NCBI GenBank assembly: GCA_963704475.1 | Contig: OY969900.1 | Coordinates: forward strand, 930,001-994,000 | Origin: UBA9655 sp963704475 | GTDB lineage: Bacteria > Pseudomonadota > Alphaproteobacteria > UBA9655 | Direction: 5' to 3' | Length of the DNA stretch: 64,000 nt | Shown: piece after piece, positions 40,241 through 48,565 of the stretch | How positions within the stretch are numbered: position 1 is the first letter of the stretch | Layout of the letters: each line of letters opens with the position of its first letter | The notes under the pieces: model-generated | The model's database searches: none | What the model saw: only the letters and a program-made list of their open reading frames with translations | What the model was told of the DNA's origin: nothing | Translations under genes and position numbers: made by a program

Positions 40241-40826
40241 GACCTCCAGCAGAGCTGGAGGTATGAATGTGAACCGCTCAAAGCGGTTTAAAAGAGTCTT
40301 GGCTGCAACTGATCAAAATGGCGATCAGCTTTTTCTTGATTTTGGATGTATTCTCGAATGACCTTCTCATCTCTTCCAACTGTAGAGACAAAATAACCTC
40401 GAGCCCAAAAGCTCATTCCTGTGTAATTTTTCCCCCTCCCCATGTAATCTCGAGCAATGTGAATCGCACTTTTCCCTTTGATGTATCCAATAACCTGACT
40501 CACCGAATATTTTGGAGGAATACTGATCAACATATGGACATGATCTCCCATCAGGTGTCCTTCAAGTATTTTGCTCTCACGTTGCTGAGCCAAATTGTGA
40601 AAGATGACGCCTAAGTTCTTCTTTAAATGACCAAAAATTGCTTTTCTCCGATATTTCGAAATAAACACAACATGGAATTTGCATTCCCAAGTCGTATGGC
40701 TTAGCTTTTCGTATGTGTTCATAGATTTTTTCCTTTTGTTGAACTGGGCGGTTCAACTCAAAGTCTATGAACACTTCTGGAATTGTCAAACTTTGATGGT
40801 CCCCCAGCTTAGCTGGGGGGTTACCC
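40237..40826 (-). mobile_element. IS200/IS605-family element
   Basis: Defined by a TnpA gene (40288-40722) and subterminal hairpins: CCTCCAGC-AGA-GCTGGAGG at 40243-40261 and CCCCCAGCT-T-AGCTGGGGG at 40801-40819. These are typical recognition hairpins of single-strand transposition. A further CCGCTCAAAGCGG hairpin lies at 40273-40287. No TnpB. It interrupts the NB-ARC/TPR gene. Exact ends are approximate. Confidence 0.82.
40288..40722 (-). CDS. tnpA: IS200/IS605 transposase TnpA (HUH/Y1)
   Basis: A 144-residue Y1 transposase of standard length. The HUH motif is in GDHVHMLISIPPK and the catalytic Tyr in KVIREYIQNQEKADRHFDQL. The fold-defining N-terminus is CKFHVVFISKYRRKAIFG. Reading frame intact, so the element may be active. 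Confidence 0.93.
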   Translation of the reverse strand: MNTYEKLSHTTWECKFHVVFISKYRRKAIFGHLKKNLGVIFHNLAQQRESKILEGHLMGDHVHMLISIPPKYSVSQVIGYIKGKSAIHIARDYMGRGKNYTGMSFWARGYFVSTVGRDEKVIREYIQNQEKADRHFDQLQPRLF

Positions 40827-40971
40827 TGATGGAATTAAGGCTGTGTGGCTTAGATTGCTACGTCAGACCGTCTGACTTTAAACCCTCGAATTTTCTCCTT
40901 CTGCTTCCGATATGCTTCCGGAGCATTTTAAGAGAATTGACAAGGAGAGAAAAATCCCTTAGTTTCCCTGG

Positions 40972-41044
<73 letters not shown>

Positions 41045-41232
41045 GGATGAGAGCGAGACGCTCTCTAAAAAGACTCACCACATTGCCTTCACAAAAAATT
41101 CTAATTATCCTCTCTTTGCCTTTTAAGTCGGAAGGTTGCCCGAAGGAATTCCCCTCTGCGTAAGTCAACTACACTCATTGGGATCATTCTTGGGCGCTCA
41201 ACTTACTTTTCCCAAAAAGACGCTCAAAGAAA

Positions 41233-41847
41233 CTATCGAGAATAGTACTCAACGACGAGGTGAGGTTCCATCTGAACAGGATAAGGAACTTCTAAGAGAG
41301 TTGGAATCCGTGTATACGTCCCCTTCATAGCTTTGTGATCAATGTCAATATAATCAGGAACGTCTCTCTCAGCCAATTGGATAGCTTCTAAAACGATAGG
41401 GATTTCTTTTGATTTTTGACGAATTTCAATAACATCTCCTGGTTTTGCAGAATAAGAAGGGATGTTGACGCGCTTTCCATTCACAGTCACATGACCATGA
41501 TTTACAAATTGACGCGCTGCAAAGACAGTGGGGACAAACTTCATGCGATACACAAGAGCATCTAACCGAGATTCTAATAACCCTATCAGATTTTCGCTGG
41601 TATCCCCTCGCTTGCGAACAGCTTCAGCATAAAGGCGCAAAAATTGCCGTTCCGTAATATTCCCATAATACCCCTTCAGTTTTTGTTTAGCCGTTAATTG
41701 AAGGCCATAATCTGAAGGCTTAGATCGGCGTTGCCCATGTTGTCCAGGACCGTAGGCGCGAACATTAATAGGACTCTTTGGACGTCCCCATAAGTTTACA
41801 CCAAGGCGTCTGTCAATTTTATATTTTGATTCAAGTCTTTTTGTCAT
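41233..41847 (-). CDS. rpsD: 30S ribosomal protein S4
   Basis: A 204-residue S4, a 16S rRNA primary binder. It starts MTKRLESKYKIDRRLGVNLW and has GQHGQRRSKPSDYGLQLTAK, the S4 RNA-binding domain VFAARQFVNHGHVTVNGKRV, and the C-terminus HLVVEYYSR. The ATG at 41847 is preferred over an 18-residue longer start: it is preceded by AGGAAG and matches family length. Monocistronic, as in many alphaproteobacteria. Confidence 0.97.
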   Translation of the reverse strand: MTKRLESKYKIDRRLGVNLWGRPKSPINVRAYGPGQHGQRRSKPSDYGLQLTAKQKLKGYYGNITERQFLRLYAEAVRKRGDTSENLIGLLESRLDALVYRMKFVPTVFAARQFVNHGHVTVNGKRVNIPSYSAKPGDVIEIRQKSKEIPIVLEAIQLAERDVPDYIDIDHKAMKGTYTRIPTLLEVPYPVQMEPHLVVEYYSR

Positions 41848-42166
41848 CCAATAAACTTCCTTTGGAAAATAATTTTGTTGTCTAGGGGAGACTATAATCA
41901 AAGATCAGAATTTGTCAAATCGTTTTCCAGACAATCGTTTTCCAGACAATGTTCGTGCGCATAGGAGATCGAATACGAATAAGGAATGTACCTATTCGGG
42001 AATCTTAACTGGTTCAGAAGAAAGGAAAGATTTGTATAAAATTTTAGGCACCACGCATCAAACACATGGCTTTCAGAGAGCAAGAGGAACGTTACACCTG
42101 TGCAGTTTTACCCATTTTAATTCGCCTCAAGTATAACCCTCCTATAGAAATCCAACATCATTTTCG
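41848..42166. other. rpsD-glnA intergenic region
   Basis: No gene supported. It holds a 15-bp tandem duplication (AATCGTTTTCCAGAC at 41918-41932 and 41933-41947) and presumably the rpsD promoter. Plus-strand open frames here look random. Confidence 0.6.
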
Positions 42167-43576
42167 TTACACCCCATAGTACATCTTAAACTCAATAGGT
42201 TGAGGAGTGTGATCTAGAGCCCTCACCTCTTCGCGCTTCAATTCAATGAAGCTATCAATAAGGTCATCGCTAAAAACGGTTCCCATTTTTAAAAATTCCC
42301 GGTCTCGATCAAGCCCCTCCAAAGCCTGCTGAAGGGATCCTGCCACTTGAGGAATCCCTCGTGAAATCTCTGAATCATAAAGATTTCCTTCATGAGCCGC
42401 GTCAGGATGAATCTTATTCCGAATGCCATCAAGGCCTGCCATCAGCATAGCTGAAAAAGCAAGATAAGGGTTTGCCGCAGGATCAGGAAATCTTACTTCG
42501 ATCCGCTTTGAATTCATGGTTGGCGTATGAGGAACACGAATGGACGCCGACCTATTCCGTGCGGAATAAGTCAGCATGACCGGCGCTTCGTAGCCAGGAA
42601 TAAGACGCTTATAGCTATTTGTTGTGGGGTTTGTGAAAGCATTCAACGCATGACTATGCTTAATAATTCCCCCAATGTAATACAGAGCTTCTTGAGAAAG
42701 ATGAGCGTACGCATCTCCTGCAAAAAGAGGCTTCCCCTTATTCCATAAGGATTGGTGAACATGCATTCCTGATCCATTATCTTGATGAACGGGCTTAGGC
42801 ATAAAGGTCGCCGTCTTCCCATACATCCGAGCAACGTTCTTAATCACATACTTATAAATCTGAAGATGATCTGCAGTTTGTGTGAGAGTATCAAACTTAA
42901 AGCCAAGTTCATGTTGGCCGGGGGCCACTTCATGGTGATGTTTTTCAACCTCAAGACCCATTTCCTTTAAAGTGATAAGCATTTCTGAGCGCATATCGAA
43001 AAGGCGATCAACAGGATTAACGGGTATATAACCTCCCTTCACTCCGGGGCGATTGGCCAGGTTCCCCTGGGGGTCTTGACGACCTGTGTTATACTCCCCT
43101 TCATCTGAATCAATATAATAAAAGCCGTGTTGCATCGCCACATCATACCGCACATCATCAAAAATAAAGAACTCTGCTTCAGGGCCAAAATAAGCTGTAT
43201 CCGCAATCATCGATGTTGTAAGATAAGCCTCAGCCCTTTGAGCCACTCCTCGAGGATCACGGCTATAGGCTTGCCCCGTCATAGGCTCGAGAATATTACA
43301 ATTCAAAATAAGCGTTGACTGGAGTGCGAACGGATCAAGAACGGCTGTTCCAAGATCTGGTTTCATCAGCATATCCGAATCATCAATGGTCTTCCATCCC
43401 GCAATGGAGGATCCATCAAACATAACTCCTTGATTAAGAGTCTCTTCATCCACCGCATCCCTATGGAAAGTCATATGGTGCCATGCACCTCGAAAATCGG
43501 TAAACCGAAAATCAATAAAAGAAATATCATGCTCTTTAATAAGAGCTGCAATAGATTCAACTGTGAAAGATTTCAT
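42167..43576 (-). CDS. glnA: Glutamine synthetase, type I
   Basis: A 469-residue GSI making glutamine from glutamate, ammonia and ATP. Seen: the N-terminal MFDGSSIAGWKTIDDSDM loop, the catalytic HQDNGSGMHVHQSLWNKGKP, KRLIPGYEAPVMLTYSARNRSASIRVP, and the adenylylation Tyr in GNLYDSEIS, which indicates the GSI-beta, GlnE-regulated type. No glnB lies next to it. The ATG at 43576 fits family length. A MITE sits ~100 bases upstream and may limit or alter its promoter. Confidence 0.97.
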   Translation of the reverse strand: MKSFTVESIAALIKEHDISFIDFRFTDFRGAWHHMTFHRDAVDEETLNQGVMFDGSSIAGWKTIDDSDMLMKPDLGTAVLDPFALQSTLILNCNILEPMTGQAYSRDPRGVAQRAEAYLTTSMIADTAYFGPEAEFFIFDDVRYDVAMQHGFYYIDSDEGEYNTGRQDPQGNLANRPGVKGGYIPVNPVDRLFDMRSEMLITLKEMGLEVEKHHHEVAPGQHELGFKFDTLTQTADHLQIYKYVIKNVARMYGKTATFMPKPVHQDNGSGMHVHQSLWNKGKPLFAGDAYAHLSQEALYYIGGIIKHSHALNAFTNPTTNSYKRLIPGYEAPVMLTYSARNRSASIRVPHTPTMNSKRIEVRFPDPAANPYLAFSAMLMAGLDGIRNKIHPDAAHEGNLYDSEISRGIPQVAGSLQQALEGLDRDREFLKMGTVFSDDLIDSFIELKREEVRALDHTPQPIEFKMYYGV

Positions 43577-44143
43577 GAAATGGCTCGCGATGTTAAGGGT
43601 TTCTGTAATTGATTACATCGCTTTTAACGTTTAAGGAACTCTTCTTTAAAGAGCAAGAAGAAATAAAAACTCTTATACCATTTCGCATTCAATAGATGGA
43701 TATTCTGGATTGCTTCGCTTCGCTCGCAATGACGGAAATTGGCGTCATTGCGAGGAGCCGAAGGCGACGAAGCAACCCAGTTTTGTCTGCCACTTGATTG
43801 ATAAGTGGTATTACACTACATAGTGTAATGGAGAGAAACATGCCAGCTCGAGTCTAGCAGCGAGCACCCTTGTTTTTTTAATGCTTCTCAGTGTATTCCC
43901 TGATACTTTTTTAAAACTTCATATGGGGACTGCCTTATCCTATTCCGAAACTCCTCTTGCGTCTCTTTTAAGAATTTCCTATAAGTCAAAGAAATATGCT
44001 CAAAGGATTGCAAGGCTTGTCCTCAAGAAATCAAGGGACAGGTACCCGAGTGGCGAGCTCGAGTGACGCGTAGTCAACCTACGTGACAGAGGGCAAATCC
44101 CGATGGGCTTTGAGCCTTGAAACAAACAAAGCGACGAGTATAA
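43577..44143. other. glnA upstream region with MITE copy 3
   Basis: No protein gene supported. It contains a CTCTT-CTTT-AAAGAG hairpin near 43635-43655 and the inverted MITE at 43673-43813. About 330 bases before tRNA-Gly have no feature I can name. The segment 44030-44120 has short complementary stretches (GTAGTCAACCTAC) but does not fold into a tRNA. Confidence 0.6.
43673..43813 (-). mobile_element. MITE copy 3 (inverted; IS630-like ends)
   Basis: 141 bp in opposite orientation to the other three copies, beginning TTATACCATTT and ending AAGTGGTATTA. The internal 12-bp stem is intact. It lies ~100 bases upstream of glnA. Confidence 0.85.
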
Positions 44144-44217
44144 GCGGGTGTAGCTCAATGGTAGAGCAGTAGCTTCCCAAGCTTCAGACGAGGGTTCGAT
44201 TCCCTTCACCCGCTCCA
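44144..44217 (+). tRNA. tRNA-Gly (anticodon CCC)
   Basis: A 74-nt cloverleaf: acceptor GCGGGTG/CACCCGC, D-arm GCTCAATGGTAGAGC, anticodon loop TTCCCAA with anticodon CCC, T-loop TTCGATT, discriminator T and an encoded CCA. The opposite-strand ORF containing GIEPSSEAWEATALPLSYTR is the usual false translation of this tRNA. Confidence 0.92.
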
Positions 44218-44237
44218 ATAGTGTAGAGCTTTTTTCC

Positions 44238-45845
44238 TCACGTTAACTTCAAATCAAACGCCGCCTTCAGAAGGGCTTTTGTATAAGGTTCTTGAGGAGT
44301 GTTAAAAATAGATGTGGCAGACCCTCGTTCAACAATCACCCCTTCTTTCATAACCAAAACATCATGACTCAGAGCCCTCACAACGGCCAAATCGTGGCTA
44401 ATAAAAAGATAAGCCAGTTTATGGGACGTTTGAAGCCTTCGTAAAAGCTCAATAATATCTACCTGGACGGATCGATCGAGAGCAGATGTCGGCTCATCCA
44501 ATACCAAAAGCTTTGGCTTAAGCGCAATCGCCCGCGCAATCGCGATACGCTGACGCTGTCCACCTGAAAATTCATGGGGATACCGATGGCGGGCGTCTGG
44601 ATCAAGTCCAACTTCCATCAGTGCCTCAATAACCTGAAGGTCGCGCGCTTCTTTTGTTGCCCCAAGCTTATGAATCTCAAGGCCTTCTGCGATAATTTGC
44701 GCCACACTCATCCGAGGACTCAAAGATCCATACGGATCTTGAAAAACAACCTGCATTTCTCGCCGTAGGGGCCGCATGGTTTTACGTGAAAAATCTTGAA
44801 TATTTTGTCCATGAAACCAAATTTGGCCTTGGCTTCTTTCAAGCCTGAGGATCGCCATGGCAAGAGTCGTCTTGCCCGATCCACTTTCCCCAACAATGCC
44901 TAAGGTATGGCCCTCTTTGAGGGTAAGACTTACATTATCTACGGCGCGAATATCGCCTACCTTCTTACGAAGAAAACCTGCTCGAATATCGAAATGAACC
45001 TTAAGATGTTCTGTTACAAGAAGAGGCTGAGCTGTAAGCGAAACAGGAACCGCTTCCCCCTTCGGGAAGGAATCAATAAGATGTCGGGTATAAGGTGAAG
45101 CGGGATGTGCAAATACTGCTTTTGTCTCCCCCTCCTCCACGACTTCTCCCTCTTTCATCACGACAAGCCGATCCGCCATTTTACGAACGATTCCCAAGTC
45201 ATGGGTAATCAAAAGCATGGCCATCCCTAATTGGCGTCCAAGATCTTTGAGAAGGTCCAGAAGCTGGGCTTGGATCGTCACATCAAGAGCAGTTGTCGGC
45301 TCATCCGCAATCAGAATTTGCGGCTCACACGCAAGCGCCATGGCGATCATGACCCGTTGACGTTGCCCCCCTGATAACTGATGAGGGTAAGCCTGCAGGC
45401 GAGCCTTACCATCCTGAAATCCTGCCATTTCCAAGACTTCAATGCACCGCCGCCTAGCAGAAGCACCCGTAAGGCCTTTATGAATTTGAAGCACCTCCCC
45501 AATTTGCTTTTCAATCGTGTGAAGAGGATTAAGGGACGTCATTGGCTCTTGAAAAATCATGGAAATGTTATTGCCACGAATCTTGCGCAAAGCCCCCTCC
45601 CCTGCCCCCACCAGATCTTGGCCTTTAAAGTAAATGTGCCCCGTGGGGTGGGAAGCCTTCGGATAGGGTAAAAGCTGGAGGATTGAAAGGGCAGTAACAG
45701 ACTTACCCGACCCACTTTCTCCAACAAGAGCGACCGTTTCATGGGGATTTAAGGTAAAAGAAACTGATTTCACAGCCTCAATCACTTTTTTCCCTTGGCG
45801 GAAATGAACAGAAAGATTGTCAACGGAGAGGAGGGATTGTGTCAT
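44238..45845 (-). CDS. yejF: Peptide ABC importer, double ATPase YejF
   Basis: A 535-residue fused ATPase of the YejABEF (microcin C/oligopeptide) importer. Domain 1: Walker A GESGSGKSVTAL, signature LSGGQRQRVMIAMALA, Walker B ILIADEPTTALD. Domain 2: GESGSGKTTLAMAIL, FSGGQRQRIAIARAIA, LLVLDEPTSALD. Each is followed by an oligopeptide-transporter C-terminal extension. It is separated from yejE by a toxin-antitoxin pair, and its ATG overlaps the toxin stop (ATGA), so its translation is probably coupled to the toxin. Confidence 0.95.
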   Translation of the reverse strand: MTQSLLSVDNLSVHFRQGKKVIEAVKSVSFTLNPHETVALVGESGSGKSVTALSILQLLPYPKASHPTGHIYFKGQDLVGAGEGALRKIRGNNISMIFQEPMTSLNPLHTIEKQIGEVLQIHKGLTGASARRRCIEVLEMAGFQDGKARLQAYPHQLSGGQRQRVMIAMALACEPQILIADEPTTALDVTIQAQLLDLLKDLGRQLGMAMLLITHDLGIVRKMADRLVVMKEGEVVEEGETKAVFAHPASPYTRHLIDSFPKGEAVPVSLTAQPLLVTEHLKVHFDIRAGFLRKKVGDIRAVDNVSLTLKEGHTLGIVGESGSGKTTLAMAILRLERSQGQIWFHGQNIQDFSRKTMRPLRREMQVVFQDPYGSLSPRMSVAQIIAEGLEIHKLGATKEARDLQVIEALMEVGLDPDARHRYPHEFSGGQRQRIAIARAIALKPKLLVLDEPTSALDRSVQVDIIELLRRLQTSHKLAYLFISHDLAVVRALSHDVLVMKEGVIVERGSATSIFNTPQEPYTKALLKAAFDLKLT

Positions 45846-46102
45846 TTATAATGATATCTGCAAGAAAGAATTAAGAGGCTGGTCCCATTATATTTATAGA
45901 CTAATCTATGTTCTTCATCAATTCGTCTCGACCAACAGCCTTGTAAATTTAATCTTAAAGGCTCTGGATTCCCGATACCGTCAAAAGGGTGTCTCTGAGT
46001 ATCTTTTAACAACTTATTGAGACGTTCCAACTTTTTTTTGTCATTTTCTATCCAATATTGATAGTCTTCCCAAGCTGCAGTAGAAAATGTAATATTATTC
46101 AT
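45842..46102 (-). CDS. yoeB: YoeB-type mRNA interferase toxin
   Basis: An 86-residue RelE-superfamily toxin that cleaves mRNA on the ribosome. Conserved YoeB residues are kept: Glu in NPEPLRLNLQG, Arg in CWSRRIDEEHRLVYKY, and the C-terminal His-Tyr pair in CRYHYK. It therefore looks active. It follows the antitoxin by 5 bases, and its stop overlaps the yejF start. The pair sits inside the yej operon, an unusual position. Confidence 0.93.
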   Translation of the reverse strand: MNNITFSTAAWEDYQYWIENDKKKLERLNKLLKDTQRHPFDGIGNPEPLRLNLQGCWSRRIDEEHRLVYKYNGTSLLILSCRYHYK

Positions 46103-46107
46103 TACAT

Positions 46108-46359
46108 TTAAACCTCAACCAGCTCATGGACTTCTCCTTTGCCTGCTTCTAGTTGCGCAAGAGATGCAAAAATACGTTGAGCATTTTTGGGATTTCTTAA
46201 CAAATAAGCTGTTTCTTCGAAACCATTATAGTCTTCAAGAGACATCATCACCATATGCCCCCCCTTTCGGGTAATAATAACTGGTTCATGGCCATCTTGC
46301 GTTTTATCCATAATACGTTTCATATCTTTTCTAAGTTCTGTGTAGCTTACAACGTGCAT
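46108..46359 (-). CDS. yefM: YefM/Phd-type antitoxin
   Basis: An 83-residue antitoxin: VSYTELRKDMKRIMDKTQDG, PVIITRKGGHMVMMSLEDYN and a C-terminal helix (ETAYLLRNPKNAQRIFASLA) that wraps the toxin. AAGGAAAC precedes the ATG. YefM represses its own operon, and an array of GTAC motifs lies directly upstream (46376-46405). Gene order antitoxin-toxin is standard. Confidence 0.93.
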   Translation of the reverse strand: MHVVSYTELRKDMKRIMDKTQDGHEPVIITRKGGHMVMMSLEDYNGFEETAYLLRNPKNAQRIFASLAQLEAGKGEVHELVEV

Positions 46360-46375
46360 AGTAGTTTCCTTCTAT

Positions 46376-46405
46376 TGTACATGATATGGTACAATATATA
46401 GTACA
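46376..46405 (-). promoter_or_regulatory. Putative YefM operator: three GTAC cores spaced 12 bp
   Basis: GTAC occurs at 46377-46380, 46389-46392 and 46401-46404, with TGTACA at 46376-46381. The exact 12-bp period places the sites near the same DNA face. YefM-YoeB operators are known to contain TGTACA palindromes. The sites lie 17-46 bases upstream of the antitoxin start. Confidence 0.65.
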
Positions 46406-46442
46406 TTTTAAGCAAAATGTCAAGATAACCTTCTCATTCGTT

Positions 46443-47462
46443 TCACACCGTCGTCTTTCGGGGATCAAAAGCATCGCGTACCGCTTCGCCAATAAAAATG
46501 AGCAACGTCAGCATCATAGCGAGTACAATGAAGACTGTAATCCCAAGCCAGGGCGCTTGAAGGTTGTTTTTACCTTGATTGAGCATCTCTCCCAAAGAAG
46601 GGGACCCGAGCGGCAAGCCAAAGCCCAAGAAGTCAAGAGACGTCAAAGTTGTAATCGATCCATTCAAGATAAAGGGCATAAAGGTTAATGTCGCAACCAT
46701 CGCATTTGGCAAAAGATGACGCACAATAATGCGAGGCGTTGAAAGACCTAAAGCACTCGCTGCTTTGACATAATCTAAGTTCCTCGCGCGCAAAAATTCA
46801 GCCCGCACCACGGGCACAAGAGCCATCCAACTAAAAATAAGCATTAAACTCAGCAACCACCAGAAATTGGGCTGCACAAGGCTTGCTAAAATGATCAACA
46901 GATAAAGAACGGGCATGCCTGACCATACCTCAATAAACCTTTGAAAAAGAAGATCCGTGAGTCCTCCAAAATATCCTTGTGTCGCTCCCGCTGCGACCCC
47001 CACAACAGAGCTGCAAAGCGTTAACGTTAGCCCGAAAAGAACTGAAATCCGAAATCCGTAGATAAGGCGCGCAAGAACATCCCTCCCCTGATCATCTGTT
47101 CCCAACCAGTTTTCTAAGGAAGGGGGAGCAGGTGTTGGTACCGGCAAGTCATAGTTGACTGTATTATAACTATAAGGAATTGGGGGCCAAATCATCCACC
47201 CTTTTTTGTCGATCAGATTTCGCACAAAAGAATCACGATAGTTAGCTTCTGTTTCAAAGTCTCCCCCAAATGTTTTTTCGGAATATTCCTTAAAAACAGG
47301 GAAGTAGTAGTGATTGTCATATTTAAGAAGAAGCGGTTTATCATTGGCAATAAATTCCGCAAAAAGGGTTGTAAAAAACAAAAAGAGAAATATCCAAAAT
47401 GAAACATATCCTCTTCTATTGGCTTTAAATTGTACGAGGCGTCGTTGTGTCAGAGGAGTCAT
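46443..47462 (-). CDS. yejE: Peptide ABC importer permease YejE
   Basis: A 339-residue permease. A TM helix near the N-terminus is followed by the long periplasmic insert typical of YejE (NHYYFPVFKEYSEKTFGGDF, WPPIPYSYNTVNYDLP). The BPD_transp_1 domain follows, with LGTDDQGRDVLARLIYGFRI and the EAA-like loop ASALGLSTPRIIVRHLLPNA. Its ATG overlaps the yejB stop. The toxin-antitoxin pair separates it from yejF. Confidence 0.95.
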   Translation of the reverse strand: MTPLTQRRLVQFKANRRGYVSFWIFLFLFFTTLFAEFIANDKPLLLKYDNHYYFPVFKEYSEKTFGGDFETEANYRDSFVRNLIDKKGWMIWPPIPYSYNTVNYDLPVPTPAPPSLENWLGTDDQGRDVLARLIYGFRISVLFGLTLTLCSSVVGVAAGATQGYFGGLTDLLFQRFIEVWSGMPVLYLLIILASLVQPNFWWLLSLMLIFSWMALVPVVRAEFLRARNLDYVKAASALGLSTPRIIVRHLLPNAMVATLTFMPFILNGSITTLTSLDFLGFGLPLGSPSLGEMLNQGKNNLQAPWLGITVFIVLAMMLTLLIFIGEAVRDAFDPRKTTV

Positions 47463-48565
47463 CCCATCCTCTTTTCAAAATCAATGCGCGGATCAATAAC
47501 GGTATATGTCAGGTCTCCTATAATATGAAGGAACAGCCCAAGAAGCGTAAAGATATAAAGCGTGCCAAACACAACCGGATAATCTCGACTTACAGCGGAT
47601 TCAAACCCTAAAAGTCCCAATCCATCCAGAGAAAAAATCACTTCAATTAAAAGAGATCCCGCAAAGAAAATATGAATTAAAGCAGATGGCATACCGGCCA
47701 CAACGATCAGCATCGCATTGCGGAAGACATGGCCAAACAAAACGCGTCGTTCTGTCAACCCCTTGGCACGGGCCGTAATCACATATTGTTTGTTAATTTC
47801 TTCAAGGAAAGAATTTTTCGTAAGCAACGTCAAACTTGCAAAGCCACTAATCACAAGAGCCGTAATGGGCAACGTCATATGCCAAAAATAATCCAGAATT
47901 TTTGCGCCAATTGGCAGCTGATGCCAGTTATCTGACACAAGCCCCCGCAGGGGAAAGATTGACCAAAAACTCCCTCCGGCAAACAGCACGATCAGAAGAA
48001 TTGCAAATAAAAACCCTGGGATCGCGTACCCCACAATGACAACTGCACTTGACCACACATCAAAGGCTGTCCCATCAAGCACGGCCTTCCGAATCCCCAA
48101 AGGAATCGAAATCAAATACACAAGAAGCGTTGTCCACAAGCCAATACTGATGGAGACTGGCATTTTTTCAATGATGAGCCCAATGACAGAACGATCTTTG
48201 AAATAACTCTCCCCAAAATTAAAAGTCAGGTAGTTTTTCATCATCATCAAAAACCGTTCCAATGGCGGCTTATCAAAACCGAACATTTTTTCAAGCTTGG
48301 CGATAAATTCTGGATCAAGGCCCTGGGCGCCCCGATACTTAGACTCATAAAAGTGGGATTCCCCCATCTGCTCCAGGGATTGCATTGACTCATTTCCAGC
48401 TCCCGTCAACCGCGCGGTTGCATCAATGTTATTTCCCCGCACCTTAGCAATCATTTGCTCAACAGGGCCCCCCGGGGCGGCTTGGATAATAAGAAAGTTA
48501 ATGACCATAATCCCAAAAAGAGTGGGAATAATAAAAAGAAACCGACGGAGGAGATAAGAGAGCAT
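47459..48565 (-). CDS. yejB: Peptide ABC importer permease YejB
   Basis: A 368-residue permease: MLSYLLRRFLFIIPTLFGIM at the start, the QAAPGGPVEQMI motif, a YejB-specific insert (RGAQGLDPEFIAKLEKMFGF) and the ATPase-coupling loop ITARAKGLTERRVLFGHVFRNA. The ATG at 48565 overlaps the last base of the upstream yejA stop (TAATG), supporting this start over a five-residue longer one. Six or so TM helices. Confidence 0.95.
   Translation of the reverse strand: MLSYLLRRFLFIIPTLFGIMVINFLIIQAAPGGPVEQMIAKVRGNNIDATARLTGAGNESMQSLEQMGESHFYESKYRGAQGLDPEFIAKLEKMFGFDKPPLERFLMMMKNYLTFNFGESYFKDRSVIGLIIEKMPVSISIGLWTTLLVYLISIPLGIRKAVLDGTAFDVWSSAVVIVGYAIPGFLFAILLIVLFAGGSFWSIFPLRGLVSDNWHQLPIGAKILDYFWHMTLPITALVISGFASLTLLTKNSFLEEINKQYVITARAKGLTERRVLFGHVFRNAMLIVVAGMPSALIHIFFAGSLLIEVIFSLDGLGLLGFESAVSRDYPVVFGTLYIFTLLGLFLHIIGDLTYTVIDPRIDFEKRMG

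Noticed and set aside
41046..41070. GAGAGCG-AGA-CGCTCTC hairpin as an rpsD terminator
   Set aside because: It lies ~170 bases beyond the rpsD stop and, read from the minus strand, is followed by the tRNA-Lys gene rather than a U-run.
41912..42136. 74-residue plus-strand ORF between rpsD and glnA
   Set aside because: Starts in a tandem duplication, has no ribosome binding site and no family resemblance.
44030..44120. Possible extra tRNA (GGTACCCGAGTGGC resembles a D-arm)
   Set aside because: No matching acceptor or T-arm could be paired; probably chance or a long-decayed relic.
44000..44218. Minus-strand ORF with GIEPSSEAWEATALPLSYTR
   Set aside because: A false translation across tRNA-Gly, seen in many genomes.
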